Below, piece by piece: positions 17,619-26,650 of a stretch of 63,092 nucleotides of DNA (position 1 is its first letter; each line of letters starts with the position of its first letter). The translations under genes were made by a program, and so were the position numbers. Source of the DNA: Candidatus Methanimicrococcus labiotermitis (GTDB lineage Archaea > Halobacteriota > Methanosarcinia > Methanosarcinales > Methanosarcinaceae); the NCBI GenBank assembly GCA_009784005.1, contig WRCE01000007.1:1-63092 (forward strand). Reading direction: 5' to 3'. A model generated the notes under the pieces. It did not search any database. It worked only from the letters and a program-made list of their open reading frames with translations, and was not told where the DNA came from.

Positions 17619-18780
17619 TCTTGCACTCTTCCCCTGAGATTTTATCCATCAGTTTGATGAAAGTTTTGTGCCGGGTGTTTGTCAGTTTGAACGCGTCTGT
17701 GAATAGCGTTTTCCCACTATAGACGCTGGTTGACAAAGACATTAAAAATCGTCTGTCGTAATGGGAAGCGATGGTATCTATACGATTTCCGCCGCCCTTT
17801 TCCGTTTTTTGTGTTTTGAGATAATTTGCGGCTGCTTCTTCCGCGATTTTTTCATAAAGCGGCTTTTTGATATAACCGCAATCAAGGGCATTTCGAGCAA
17901 TGACGGTGGTACTGCATTTGAAATATTCGGACAAGGCTTGAATTTTGCCTGCGGGTTCCATGTCAGTGCCTGTCCATTTTGTTGTAAACATTTCATTCGG
18001 GACTAAAATTTCATTTGCAATGGCGTTGCAATACATTTCGTCTTTGCTGACAACTTTTTCATTTGATTTGTAAGCAGGGTTATTGAAGATGTTGTTGTTT
18101 CCGTACCAGATATGAGCGATCTCATGGAGTAACGAAAATAATTGCGCGTTGACGGAATCCCTTGTGTTTATGAAAATCAGGGGCGCATGGGCATCAATCA
18201 TTGTGAAGGCTCTGAATTCTTCAACGTCAAGGGCTCTATGGGTGTTTTCCCTGACAACGCTGCTTTTCATCACCAAAATTCCTATTTTTTGCGCCGCTTC
18301 CCGAATTGTCTTAAATGAATCTTCTGTTCGTTTGCTTTTTTCAAACCAGTTCATTTCAAGATTCATTTCACCGCGAATTTTTTTTGCGACGTCGAGAACA
18401 TTCTTATTGTCTTTTTGAGAACCGACAAAACTTAGCGGGCTTTCATCTGACTGAATCAGATACTCTCTCATCCAATCTTGAATATTTTCCATGTTGTGTA
18501 TGACATCAATCAGGTCTCTGCTCGGGTTTTTGAACTTTTGACTGTCTATTGTTCGGTACTCCATAAAAGAATAATCTTCAACGAGAGGAGTGTTTAAGAA
18601 GAAATAACCGAGCGGTATCTTTGTTTCTTTGCTTAATTCTGAAATCTGATGAAATGTCGGCTTTTTGATACCGTTTTGCCAATCATTTATTCTTTGAAGG
18701 GTTTCCTCTTTCATTTTATCGGGGTTTACCTGACCCAATATCCATGATAAAATTTCAGGTTTTATTTCATGAACTGTCAT
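17608..18780 (-). CDS. ImmA/IrrE-family metallo-endopeptidase with N-terminal HTH
   Basis: This protein has 390 residues. An N-terminal helix-turn-helix-like region (about 1-60, TLQRINDWQNGIKKPTFHQI) is followed by the zinc-peptidase domain with HEIAHIWYG (HExxH) near residue 225 and a downstream Glu-containing helix (MYCNAIANEILVP). Proteins of this type cleave repressors or act as the antitoxin-like partner of DUF4411 PIN proteins, and a broken DUF4411 ORF directly follows. The start has GGAGGGAG upstream. The region is AT-richer than the housekeeping genes around it and is flanked by a tRNA gene, consistent with a transferred module. Confidence 0.85.
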   Translation of the reverse strand: MTVHEIKPEILSWILGQVNPDKMKEETLQRINDWQNGIKKPTFHQISELSKETKIPLGYFFLNTPLVEDYSFMEYRTIDSQKFKNPSRDLIDVIHNMENIQDWMREYLIQSDESPLSFVGSQKDNKNVLDVAKKIRGEMNLEMNWFEKSKRTEDSFKTIREAAQKIGILVMKSSVVRENTHRALDVEEFRAFTMIDAHAPLIFINTRDSVNAQLFSLLHEIAHIWYGNNNIFNNPAYKSNEKVVSKDEMYCNAIANEILVPNEMFTTKWTGTDMEPAGKIQALSEYFKCSTTVIARNALDCGYIKKPLYEKIAEEAAANYLKTQKTEKGGGNRIDTIASHYDRRFLMSLSTSVYSGKTLFTDAFKLTNTRHKTFIKLMDKISGEECKNAG

Positions 18781-19010
18781 CTTTCTATTGCTCCCTCCAT
18801 TGAATCATTGCTGTGTTTGCGATATAGACAGATAAACTAATTAAAATTTCCTTTATGTCCCGCCGTGTGTTAATAATCATAAATATACATACAGAAATAT
18901 AAAACAAGATGGTGAAACCCACGCACGAAATAAATCAAAGCCGGGCTTTTCCCGGAAAACTCGCATGACTTAAAAGTATTTATATGAAAAACAGTATTAC
19001 ACAAAACAAC

Positions 19011-19029
19011 GCGTAATATCCTATTACGC
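19011..19029. promoter_or_regulatory. 7-bp dyad just upstream of tRNA-Ser
   Basis: GCGTAAT (19011-19017) and ATTACGC (19023-19029) are perfect inverted copies ending 18 bases before the tRNA. A TATA-like TATTTATATG lies at about 18977-18986. The role is unknown. Confidence 0.35.
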
Positions 19030-19047
19030 CTTTGAATTCATTTTCAT

Positions 19048-19130
19048 GCCCGGTTAGTCTAGTGGTAAGGCGGTGGTCTCGAAAACCACTTCTTCTTCGA
19101 AGAGCGCAAGTTCAAATCCTGCATCGGGCG
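19048..19130 (+). tRNA. tRNA-Ser(CGA)
   Basis: This is an 83-nt tRNA with a type II long variable arm. Acceptor arms GCCCGGT / ATCGGGC pair (one G-U), and the discriminator is G, as expected for archaeal tRNA-Ser. The anticodon stem GTGGT/ACCAC closes the loop CTCGAAA, so the anticodon is CGA (decodes UCG). The variable arm is TTCTTC-TTCG-AAGAG. The T stem GCAAG/CCTGC has one A-C mismatch. No intron is present and CCA is not encoded. Confidence 0.93.
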
Positions 19131-19317
19131 CTTTTTTCTTTTTCAGTTTCATTCAGCTTTGAGTTTATTTTTCGCTTCTTCTTTTTTCCATTAACTTTGT
19201 ATCAGCGAAAAAATATGTTAAAATGACAAAATTGGCCACATTGGAATTCATATTTGCAAAGATATATATCTCATTAAATTTTCAAGCAATAACAAAATGA
19301 TTTAAAAAGTGAGATGA

Positions 19318-19785
19318 ATGACACAATTTAGGCCTACTGAAAGATCCAAGAGTATGGACGCTGTCATGAAAGACTTTAAAGTTGTCCCGTATCCGGAAGT
19401 CGCCAAGACATTGGACGAGGCGGCCAGAAGAACCCTTCAAGCTTATGAAGAAGCTGTTAAAAAAGCAGCCGCCGACAAAAATATGACTACTGAAAAAACA
19501 GAAGCCGATAAAAATAAGACGACTGAAAAAACAGAGGCCGATAAAAATAAGACGACTGAAAAAACAGAAGCCGACAATAATAAGACGACTGAAAAAACGG
19601 AAGCCGACAATAATAAAACGGCTGAAAAGAAAGCAGCCGGCAAAAATAAAACATCAAAAAAGGCAGCCGATTGCAAAAAAAAGACGACAATAAAGCTAAA
19701 GCTTGACCGAAATAATCTGAAAAAAACCGGCTTTGTATTGATTATTACATCAAGGACCCGCTGTCGATGTAATAATTCAAAATAA
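19318..19785 (+). CDS. Uncharacterised protein with 11-residue TTEKTEADKN repeats
   Basis: This protein has 155 residues. The first 55 (SMDAVMKDFKVVPYPEVAKT then a charged helix) look like a real globular start but match no family I know. They are followed by about five copies of an 11-residue Lys/Thr/Glu-rich repeat (KTTEKTEADKN) encoded by a 33-bp DNA repeat, then a Lys-rich stretch. The last 25 residues change character and overlap a perfect hairpin (19741-19776), so the natural C-terminus may once have been elsewhere. No membrane segment or catalytic motif is visible. Confidence 0.5.
   Translation: MTQFRPTERSKSMDAVMKDFKVVPYPEVAKTLDEAARRTLQAYEEAVKKAAADKNMTTEKTEADKNKTTEKTEADKNKTTEKTEADNNKTTEKTEADNNKTAEKKAAGKNKTSKKAADCKKKTTIKLKLDRNNLKKTGFVLIITSRTRCRCNNSK
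19483..19645 (+). repeat. 33-bp in-frame tandem array
   Basis: About five copies encode KTTEKTEADKN-type repeats. The period equals that of the array after kae1-bud32 and the one downstream of cydB. Confidence 0.85.
19741..19776 (+). terminator. 11-bp hairpin at the end of the repeat-protein gene
   Basis: ATTATTACATC (19741-19751) and GATGTAATAAT (19766-19776) pair perfectly. The stop codon lies a few bases further on and T-rich DNA follows. Confidence 0.5.
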
Positions 19786-19834
19786 TTCTTTTATTTTTTA
19801 AGAATTATCGTGCCGAGTTTTGAAATCAAGAACT

Positions 19835-19842
19835 TTTATATA
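19835..19842 (+). promoter_or_regulatory. TATA box for a leaderless COG1395 transcript
   Basis: TTTATATA ends 27 bases before the ATG at 19869, and no SD precedes that ATG. The spacing predicts a transcription start at or next to the A of the start codon. Confidence 0.55.
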
Positions 19843-19868
19843 GGCTCGCTTTCATAAAATAATTCAGA

Positions 19869-20996
19869 ATGTCCCGAGATGTCCTGATCGACCAAACGAT
19901 TGAAGTCCTCCGCCATGCCGGTTTCTTGGTTTCGGACCGCTGCGATATTCGTCCACGCAGTTTTGACATAGCCGCTCGCCGAGGCGATACCTTGCTTTTG
20001 TGCAAAATTTTGCAAAACGTGGACGGGTTGACAGAAGAAACGGCAAACGAGATGCAGCTGCTGGCCGAAATCCTCGGCGGTACGCCGCTTGTTATCGGTG
20101 AGAAGGCGCGCGACCAGCCGTTTGAAGACAGCGTCATTTACATGCGCTACAAAATTGTGGCCGTCAACATTCAGACTTTTTATGATTATTTTATTGAAGG
20201 CGTCACGCCGCTCGTGTCGGCGTCCCCGGGCGGCCTTTATGTTGCCGTCAACGGCAGCGCGTTAAAAGAAGCGCGTCTTGAAAAGAATTTATCTCTGGGA
20301 TCTCTTGCCGGAATGGTCGGCGTTTCGCGCCGGACGATCAGCAAATATGAAGACGAAGGCATGAACGCGTCCATTGAAACGGTTTTGATGCTTGAGGATT
20401 TCCTTCGCGTTGAACTGGCGCAGCCGATTGACCTTTTGAATCCGGCGGTTTTGACCCACTCAAAGAAACAAGACGCGGAACCTCAGGGACAGCCTTTCGG
20501 GAAAACCGGCGCCCCTGACTTCTCATCACCCGTGCCGTCCAAAATCGGCGGCACAGCGTCGGCGACAACGGTGGCGGCATCGGCGACGGCGGCAGCAGCG
20601 GCGGCAACAGCGGCGGCAGCAGCGACTATGACGGCGGCCGGCAAGGAATCACCTGAAACGACGGCGGAAAACGAACTTTTGTCTTACGTCTCCACGCTCG
20701 GCTTTGATGTCAAAGCAACCGACCACGCGCCGTTCAAAGCGATTTCAAAAGACAAAAATTCAGTCATCTTAACGGGCGCGGGCAAATACAGTCCTGCCAT
20801 TATCAAACGCGCTCACCTGATGAGCAGCATTTCCGACGTTTTTCAAACGGAATCCGTTTATTTAATTGACGGCAACTCAAAAGTCAAATCGGTCGAAAGC
20901 ACCGCTTTCATTGAGAAAAAAGAACTTGTCAGGATGAACGGGCCCGAAGAATTAATCGAAACCATAGAAGAACGCAAAGTTCCGGAAAAAAAATAA
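19869..20996 (+). CDS. Archaeal HTH transcriptional regulator (COG1395 type)
   Basis: This protein has 375 residues. The first ~120 form an alpha/beta domain opening MSRDVLIDQTIEVLRHAGFL with DIAARRGDTLLLCKIL. A Cro/C1-type helix-turn-helix follows at about 135-185 (SLAGMVGVSRRTISKYEDEG). The C-terminal domain begins near residue 270. This arrangement is that of the archaeal COG1395 predicted regulators, whose targets are not established. An Ala/Thr-rich low-complexity linker of about 40 residues (near 225-260) separates the halves and is longer than I would expect. A strong hairpin terminator follows at 21066. Probably leaderless. Confidence 0.88.
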   Translation: MSRDVLIDQTIEVLRHAGFLVSDRCDIRPRSFDIAARRGDTLLLCKILQNVDGLTEETANEMQLLAEILGGTPLVIGEKARDQPFEDSVIYMRYKIVAVNIQTFYDYFIEGVTPLVSASPGGLYVAVNGSALKEARLEKNLSLGSLAGMVGVSRRTISKYEDEGMNASIETVLMLEDFLRVELAQPIDLLNPAVLTHSKKQDAEPQGQPFGKTGAPDFSSPVPSKIGGTASATTVAASATAAAAAATAAAAATMTAAGKESPETTAENELLSYVSTLGFDVKATDHAPFKAISKDKNSVILTGAGKYSPAIIKRAHLMSSISDVFQTESVYLIDGNSKVKSVESTAFIEKKELVRMNGPEELIETIEERKVPEKK

Positions 20997-21065
20997 CAGC
21001 GCCGCGAATCCGCTGAGGATTTGCTCACCCTTCCTCTTATTATATCGCCGTTAATTTAAAAGAGC

Positions 21066-21107
21066 GCGAACGGGGCGGCGGATATCGCCGCCCCGTTCGC
21101 TTTTTTT
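21066..21107. terminator. Strong bidirectional terminator between COG1395 and metG
   Basis: A perfect 15-bp GC-rich hairpin (21066-21080 / 21086-21100, arms GCGAACGGGGCGGCG) is followed by seven T on the plus strand. It lies between convergent genes. Confidence 0.85.
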
Positions 21108-21174
21108 ACTTTTTTATTCCTTTTGTTTTTGTTTTTTCGTTTTTTTATTTTATGAGAAACAGATTTACAACTGA

Positions 21175-23349
21175 TTAACAAATGTTCGACCCGGGGCCGA
21201 GTTCTTGGTCCGGCATCAATAACGACACTTTGCCGCTGCCGTCGTCCGCCGCCAAAATCATGCCTTGGGACTGAACGCCGCAAAGCTTGGCGGGTTTTAA
21301 ATTGACAATCACGCAGACGGTTTTGCCGACAAGAGCGTCCGCTTCATAATAAGCGCGAATGCCTGAGACAATCTGTCTCGGCGCCTCTTCACCGACATCA
21401 ACCATGATTTTGTACAGCTTTGTTGACTTTTCTATCGTTTCAACGGAAAGGATTTTTCCGACTTTGATTTGAGCCTTAAAGAAATCATCGATTGAGATTT
21501 CAGGCAATAATTCTGCTTTTTGTTCTTCATTTTCCATGCTTTTCTCTCCCCTTTTCTCTCCCGCGGCGCAGCAGCTTTTTTGAGCGCTTTTGCCGCCGTT
21601 ATTCTTAATATCTCCACTCACAGCGCCCGCGCGCGTTTCTTCGCCGGTTATCAATCCCGCTTCCGTCATCGCCAAATGGACGCGCTTCTTTGCGATTTCA
21701 TCCATCGCCGCAATTCTGTCGTCTTCCAATTTCGTGAACAAAATTTCGGGTTTGCCCAAAGCGGAACCGGGGACGGGCGGCACAAGCGCGTCTTCATAAA
21801 GCGTGTCGGCGACTTTACCGGAGAGGCCCAGCTGTTCCCAAGCTTCCTGCATTTTGCCGGGCGCCACGGGCTCAAAGAGAACCGCCAGCGCTTTGACGAG
21901 CGAAAGACAATTGTAAACGACCTCGCCGCACTTCTCCTTGTCGGTTTTAATCAGCGCCCACGGTTCGTGAGACTGGAAGTAGGTGTTGGCGAAAGACGCC
22001 AGCTCCATGACCGTGTCTGTGTATTTTTTAAACTCGTATTCGGAAAGCGCTTTAACGGAGTCGGCGGTCGCCGTCTTGATTCGTTCCAATATTGCCGGCT
22101 CTGCCGTGCCTTTCGGAATTTCGCCGAAATTTTTTGAAGCGAACAACAAAGAGCGGTAAAACAGATTGCCGAGAACCGCGACAAGCTCGGAGTTGATTTT
22201 TTCTTGAAGCATCTCCCAGCTGAAATTGAGTTCTTTGGTGTGGGACGTGTAGCCTGCCAAATAATAGCGAAGCAAATCGGGATGGAACCCTTGGTCCAAA
22301 TAATCCTCGCCGACCCAAACGACATAACCGCGGCTCTTTGAAAACTTTTTGTCTTCAATCTTAACCATGCCCGACGCGACAACGTCGGTCGGCAGCGAAT
22401 AGCCGGCGCCTTTCAGCATGGCGGGCCAAAAAATGCAATGGTGGTAAACGATGTCGCCGCCGATGAAGTGAACGATTTCAGACTCTTGTCCGTTTTCGCC
22501 GGCAGGCGCTTTCCAAAACTTTTCCCAAGAGTCGCCGGCAGTTTTTGCCCACTCTTCCGTGAAAGAAACGTAACCGATCGGCGCGTCCACCCAAACGTAA
22601 ACGACAAGGCCTTCCGCACCCGGAAACTTAACGCCCCAATCCATGTTTCGGGAAATGCACCAGTCCTGAAGACCCTGTGTCACCCATCCCTTCGCGTAGT
22701 TGACGGCGTTGTCCGTTCCGCGAAGTGTTTCCAAATAATCTTTCAAAAAGCCTTCAAATTCCGATAACTTAAAGAAATAGTGCTCTTGGCTTCTGTATTC
22801 AGCCGGCCCTTTGCAAACAGCGCAGCTTGGGTTGATGATTTCTCCCGGGTACAGCGGTTTTTTACACCCTTGGTCGCACTCATCGCCGCGCGCAATCACG
22901 CCGCAGTGCGGGCAAACACCTTCAACGTAACGATCAGGCAAAAAGCGGTCACAGCGCGGGCAGTAAGCGATGTCAATGTTTTTTGAATAAACAAAGCCGC
23001 CGTCAATAAGCTTTTGAACAATATCCGTTGTCCTGTCGTGGTTTTCAATGTCGTCAGTTGTCCCGAAAGCGTCAAAACGAACGCCCATGCGACCGAAAAT
23101 TCCTAAAAAGTGATCGTGGTAAACAGAGACAAGTTCCGCCGGCGTCACGCCTTCTTTTTCAGCGTTAACGACGACAGGCGTTCCGTGGGTGTCGGAACCG
23201 CAAATGAAGACGACTTCGCGCCCCTGCTTTCGTTGAGAACGGACATAAATGTCCGCCGGCACGTAAGTGCGCATGTGGCCCAGATGTGCCATTCCGTTCG
23301 CGTACGGAAGCCCGCAAGTGACAATCATCGGTTTCGTGTCCGGTTTCAT
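21175..23349 (-). CDS. metG: Methionyl-tRNA synthetase
   Basis: This class I synthetase charges initiator and elongator tRNA-Met. The HIGH motif is [20 protein letters not shown]. The zinc knuckles are CPRCDRF, CPHCG and a further CDQGC/CAVC pair. The KMSKS motif is KKFSKSRG. The C-terminal ~110 residues ([20 protein letters not shown] on) are a fused Trbp111/EMAPII-like tRNA-binding domain, separated by a Lys/Glu-rich linker near residues 590-620. The ORF extends to an ATG at 23370, but ATG 23349 has GAGAGGT seven bases upstream and gives the family-like [19 protein letters not shown]. Its length of 724 residues is normal for the fused form. Confidence 0.96.
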   Translation of the reverse strand: MKPDTKPMIVTCGLPYANGMAHLGHMRTYVPADIYVRSQRKQGREVVFICGSDTHGTPVVVNAEKEGVTPAELVSVYHDHFLGIFGRMGVRFDAFGTTDDIENHDRTTDIVQKLIDGGFVYSKNIDIAYCPRCDRFLPDRYVEGVCPHCGVIARGDECDQGCKKPLYPGEIINPSCAVCKGPAEYRSQEHYFFKLSEFEGFLKDYLETLRGTDNAVNYAKGWVTQGLQDWCISRNMDWGVKFPGAEGLVVYVWVDAPIGYVSFTEEWAKTAGDSWEKFWKAPAGENGQESEIVHFIGGDIVYHHCIFWPAMLKGAGYSLPTDVVASGMVKIEDKKFSKSRGYVVWVGEDYLDQGFHPDLLRYYLAGYTSHTKELNFSWEMLQEKINSELVAVLGNLFYRSLLFASKNFGEIPKGTAEPAILERIKTATADSVKALSEYEFKKYTDTVMELASFANTYFQSHEPWALIKTDKEKCGEVVYNCLSLVKALAVLFEPVAPGKMQEAWEQLGLSGKVADTLYEDALVPPVPGSALGKPEILFTKLEDDRIAAMDEIAKKRVHLAMTEAGLITGEETRAGAVSGDIKNNGGKSAQKSCCAAGEKRGEKSMENEEQKAELLPEISIDDFFKAQIKVGKILSVETIEKSTKLYKIMVDVGEEAPRQIVSGIRAYYEADALVGKTVCVIVNLKPAKLCGVQSQGMILAADDGSGKVSLLMPDQELGPGSNIC

Positions 23350-23489
23350 TTTTCTAACCTCTCGTATCATATGAGTTTTAATCGTGAATGGTTGTTATGA
23401 AGTGCGCCCGAATTTATAAAATTTTGTATCGGTTTATCGCTTTCTTTTTCTTTCATTTCATCTTGCTTTTTCTTTCATTTCGTTTTGCT

Positions 23490-23612
23490 TTTTTCAAAAA
23501 AAAAATAATTTTTGTATTTCACGTTATTTTTTGGCAGAAATCTCCATTTTCGTATTTGTGCGCTGCTACGCATCGCCCAACTCCGAAAATGGAGGTGGTT
23601 ATATATTTTTGT
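23490..23612 (+). promoter_or_regulatory. Promoter cassette with nested palindrome, copy A
   Basis: The core 23533-23610 differs from the copy upstream of the RecJ-like gene (41562-41639) at four of 78 positions. It has outer arms CTCCATTTTCG (23542-23552) and CGAAAATGGAG (23584-23594), an inner TGCG/CGCA hairpin, and, four bases after the right arm, a TATA box TTATATAT (23599-23606). Similarity continues upstream through a T/A tract. It probably drives the SppA-like gene with a ~240-nt leader. Confidence 0.7.
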
Positions 23613-23629
23613 TTGTTTTCAGCCGGCTT

Positions 23630-23745
23630 AGTCCCTTTTCCTATTCTCTTCCCTTTTCCTATTCTCTTCCCCTTTCCTTTCATCCCCCTTCCTTTCGTCC
23701 CCTTTCCTTTTTCCCTTTTCCTTTCGTCCCATTTCGTTCTTCTAT
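23630..23745 (+). repeat. Pyrimidine-rich tandem array in the SppA leader
   Basis: About six imperfect 16-18-nt units such as CCCTTTTCCTATTCTCTT lie between the promoter cassette and the SppA-like gene. The array would be transcribed as part of the 5' leader. Confidence 0.75.
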
Positions 23746-23869
23746 CATTTTCCACGAATATTTCGCTCATTATATGGGATGCCGACCGAGAATATATAAT
23801 TCAGAATAACATTTTCAAAGCGTTTGTTTTCTTGTTTCAGGTTTAGTCATCCCCGGAGGAACATCAATA

Positions 23870-25054
23870 ATGGACCAAAATACGCCAAAAGATTTCGCCC
23901 CGTCAGGGTCGAATTACCGCCCTTATTACAGTTACGCGCCGGAACTTCGGCAAAAGGAGAACGCCGCTGAGCAGGTTCAGCAGGTTCAGCAGGTTCAGCC
24001 GGCTCCCGATGCCGCGCCGGTTCAATCCACTCCCGCCGCTGAGCATGTACAGCCCGCGCCCGACGCGCCGCTTTACCCGCGCCCGCCTGTCTCGGCATCC
24101 GCGCCCGGCGCGCCTCCCGCGCAGCGCCGCCCTCCTCATGCACCCTCTTATGCGCCTCCTCACGCGGGCCCTCACTCGACTCCTCACGCGCCGCCATACG
24201 CGCCCCATTACGCGGCGCCGCCGAAAAAGAAGGATTCTAAAAACGGTTTGAAAGTTTTTGCAATCCTGTTTGTCGTTGTGATATTGGCGGCGGCTGTTTT
24301 TGCCGCGGGGAACAGTTCATCGGGTATCAGCTCAGGCAATAAAATCGCCGTCATCCACATTAACGGGCCGATGTATACCGGCGATTATCCTTACGGGTCA
24401 GGCTATGCGGGTTCCGATGCTATCTGCAACCATATCCGCGCGGCCGCCAACAACAACAGCGTTAAAGCGATTGTTCTGCGTATCGACAGCCCGGGCGGGA
24501 CAGCGTCATGTTCTCAGGAAATTAACGCCGAAATCGAGCGGGCGCGGGCAATGGGCATACCCGTTGTCACGTCAATGGGAGACCAAGCGACAAGCGCCGC
24601 CTACTACGTCGCGTCGCAAACGGACTACATTTTCGCGACGCCCTCAACCATTACCGGTTCAATCGGTGTTTACAGCACGCATGTTGACTATTCCGAAGCT
24701 TACAACGAAAGCGGCATCAACGTCACCGTCATCAAAAGCGGTGAAATGAAAGACATGGGATCCAGCGCCCGGCCGATGACAGAAGCCGAAAAGAAATACA
24801 TGCAGCAGATCGTAAATGACATGTTCTACGTTCTGGTCGATGACATCGCGAAGGGACGCAACATGAGCCGCGCCGACGTTTTAATATTGGCGGACGGAAG
24901 AATTTACACCGGCGTTGACGCGAAGAATAACGGCCTCATCGATGACTTCGGAAACCTCTACGCCGCCGCCGACAAAGCCGCGGAGCTGGCCGGCATCAGC
25001 AGCTACTCTCTGTATTACGCCGACCATATTTCGCTCTCCTCCCTCTTGTTCTGA
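23870..25054 (+). CDS. Signal peptide peptidase SppA-like serine protease (S49) with Pro-rich N-terminus
   Basis: This is a membrane-bound peptidase that degrades leftover signal peptides. Residues 1-120 are a low-complexity Pro/Ala/His/Gln-rich region (QVQQVQQVQP, APPHAGPH), then a Lys stop (KKKDSKNG). One transmembrane segment follows (about 124-146), then the S49 domain with HINGPMYTG, DSPGG, the nucleophile Ser in DQATSAAYYVAS and the general base Lys in VIKSGEMKDMGS. The catalytic domain should face outside. A long Pro-rich cytoplasmic arm is unusual for SppA. GGAGGA lies about 15 bases before the ATG. The promoter region is shared with the RecJ-like gene at 41893. Confidence 0.9.
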   Translation: MDQNTPKDFAPSGSNYRPYYSYAPELRQKENAAEQVQQVQQVQPAPDAAPVQSTPAAEHVQPAPDAPLYPRPPVSASAPGAPPAQRRPPHAPSYAPPHAGPHSTPHAPPYAPHYAAPPKKKDSKNGLKVFAILFVVVILAAAVFAAGNSSSGISSGNKIAVIHINGPMYTGDYPYGSGYAGSDAICNHIRAAANNNSVKAIVLRIDSPGGTASCSQEINAEIERARAMGIPVVTSMGDQATSAAYYVASQTDYIFATPSTITGSIGVYSTHVDYSEAYNESGINVTVIKSGEMKDMGSSARPMTEAEKKYMQQIVNDMFYVLVDDIAKGRNMSRADVLILADGRIYTGVDAKNNGLIDDFGNLYAAADKAAELAGISSYSLYYADHISLSSLLF

Positions 25055-25101
25055 ATTTAAAGAGACTAAAGAGCCGGAAAAATAAACGTAAAAGAATAAA
25101 C

Positions 25102-25135
25102 GTAAACCGGAAATCCGGTTTACACCCCTTTTTTT
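25102..25135 (+). terminator. Hairpin plus T run after the SppA-like gene
   Basis: GTAAACCGGA (25102-25111) and TCCGGTTTAC (25114-25123) pair, and a run of seven T follows at about 25129. Confidence 0.8.
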
Positions 25136-25175
25136 AATACGAATCTAAAAATAATTTGCCGTTCTTTGACACATC

Positions 25176-26555
25176 ATGCTTATCGGGATGGATGACACAG
25201 ATTCCAATGAAGGCATGTGTACGGCTTATCTTGCCGCGCTTCTCGCCGACGAGCTGAAAGCTTACGGAACGGTTACCGGCTTCCCGTACCTGATTCGCCT
25301 GAATCCTGCCATCCCTTACAAAACGCGCGGAAACGCGGCGCTTGGAATTGATCTCCGCCTTTTTGACGAATCAGACTTGACCCTTCGGGAACAGGTTGTT
25401 TCACATGTCACCGGCCGTATTCAAGAATATGCCGAGACCGAATGCGATAAAACAAACCCGGGCGCCGTCTTCATTTATGAAGAAGCGTATGATAAAATAA
25501 AAGAGCCACTGTGTTCGTTTTTCAAAAAAGCGGTGACCGATGTTATCGAAATCGAAGAAGCTTTTGCGCTTGCCGATGCTTTCACAACTGCCGATGCCTT
25601 TACACCTGCCGATGCTTTCAAATCAGCGGGCAAATGCGCGGGCAAATGCGCGGGCCTCAATTATTTCACCATGAAAAACGGCCGCGGTTTCATCGGTGCG
25701 TTAGCCGTTTGCGGCGCCATCCTCAACCCCGGATGGGAAACCACTTACGAATACGCGGCTTACCGACGCCCCGAAAACTGGGGTAACCGCGGCGGCCCCT
25801 CTCGCTTTGTCGACACGGAAAGTTTGATTGAGGCGGACCGGCAGACAGCGCCGGAAACTTGGGACACGATTGATTTTTCCAAAAAAACGAAACCGTTTCC
25901 CGTCTGCGTTCCCGGCGCGAATGACCCCGTTCTTTACGGCATACGCGGCAACTCTCCAAAAGCCGTCAAAGAAGCCGCCGGATTTGTTATTTCTGAAGAA
26001 ATCGAACGTTTTTGCGTATTTTTGACAAATCAGGGAACCGACAGCCACTTGATTTTGGCGAAGTCTTGCGCCGAAATAAAGCCACTGCATTCCTATATCA
26101 TCAGCGGCGCCGTTTTTTCCCCCGCCGAAACATTGGGAGGCGGCCACGACATTTTTTCAATCAAAGATGCCGGCGGGAACGTTTTGGAATGCGCCGCCTA
26201 CGAACCGACAGGGCGATTCAGGCACATCATCAGGCAGCTGATACCGGGTGATTCGGTCACGGTTTTCGGCAGTTTCAAAAACCAAACGCTCAACCTTGAG
26301 AAAATCAAAATAAACGAAACGGTAAAGGCTTTCCAATCCGAAAATCCCGTTTGCCCTGCCTGCGGAAAGCGAATGGAATCCGCCGGTCAAAATCAAGGCT
26401 TTCGATGCAAAAAATGCAAAGAAAAAGCCGGCGAAAAAATCCAAACACCGGCGCCGCGGCGTTTGAAACCGGGATACTACGAAGTACCGCCGTCGACGCG
26501 GCGGCATTTATCAAAACCGCTGATCAGGTACACGGAAGAAGAAAAGAAACGCTGA
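25176..26555 (+). CDS. tiaS: tRNA(Ile2) 2-agmatinylcytidine synthetase TiaS
   Basis: This archaeal enzyme attaches agmatine to C34 of tRNA-Ile2 so that the CAU anticodon reads AUA. The N-terminus MLIGMDDTDSNEGMCTAYLA, the KTRGNAALG segment, the ALAVCGAILN region, an OB-fold (SVTVFGSFKNQTLNLEKIKI) and a C-terminal zinc ribbon CPACGKRMES..CKKC match the family. At 459 residues it carries an in-frame repeat insert near 125-155 (ADAFTTADAFTPADAF then KCAGKCAG), absent from typical members. No SD precedes the ATG, so the mRNA is probably leaderless. The gene is convergent with DNA ligase, with a polypurine tract between. Confidence 0.93.
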   Translation: MLIGMDDTDSNEGMCTAYLAALLADELKAYGTVTGFPYLIRLNPAIPYKTRGNAALGIDLRLFDESDLTLREQVVSHVTGRIQEYAETECDKTNPGAVFIYEEAYDKIKEPLCSFFKKAVTDVIEIEEAFALADAFTTADAFTPADAFKSAGKCAGKCAGLNYFTMKNGRGFIGALAVCGAILNPGWETTYEYAAYRRPENWGNRGGPSRFVDTESLIEADRQTAPETWDTIDFSKKTKPFPVCVPGANDPVLYGIRGNSPKAVKEAAGFVISEEIERFCVFLTNQGTDSHLILAKSCAEIKPLHSYIISGAVFSPAETLGGGHDIFSIKDAGGNVLECAAYEPTGRFRHIIRQLIPGDSVTVFGSFKNQTLNLEKIKINETVKAFQSENPVCPACGKRMESAGQNQGFRCKKCKEKAGEKIQTPAPRRLKPGYYEVPPSTRRHLSKPLIRYTEEEKKR

Positions 26556-26564
26556 ACCTGTACA

Positions 26565-26642
26565 CAGAAGAAAAAAGAGAAGAAGGAAAAGAAGAAGGAA
26601 AAGAAGAAAGAGAAGAAGGAAAAGAAAAAAAAGAAGAAAAAA
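26565..26642 (+). repeat. 78-nt uninterrupted polypurine tract
   Basis: Every base from 26565 to 26642 is A or G, built from GAAGAAGGAAAA-like units. It fills the space between the convergent tiaS and ligase genes. Confidence 0.9.
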
Positions 26643-26650
26643 CCGCCTGT

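Noticed and set aside
23870..24210. Arg/Ala-rich minus-strand ORFs opposite the SppA N-terminus
   Set aside because: They mirror the Pro/Ala-rich codons of the real gene.
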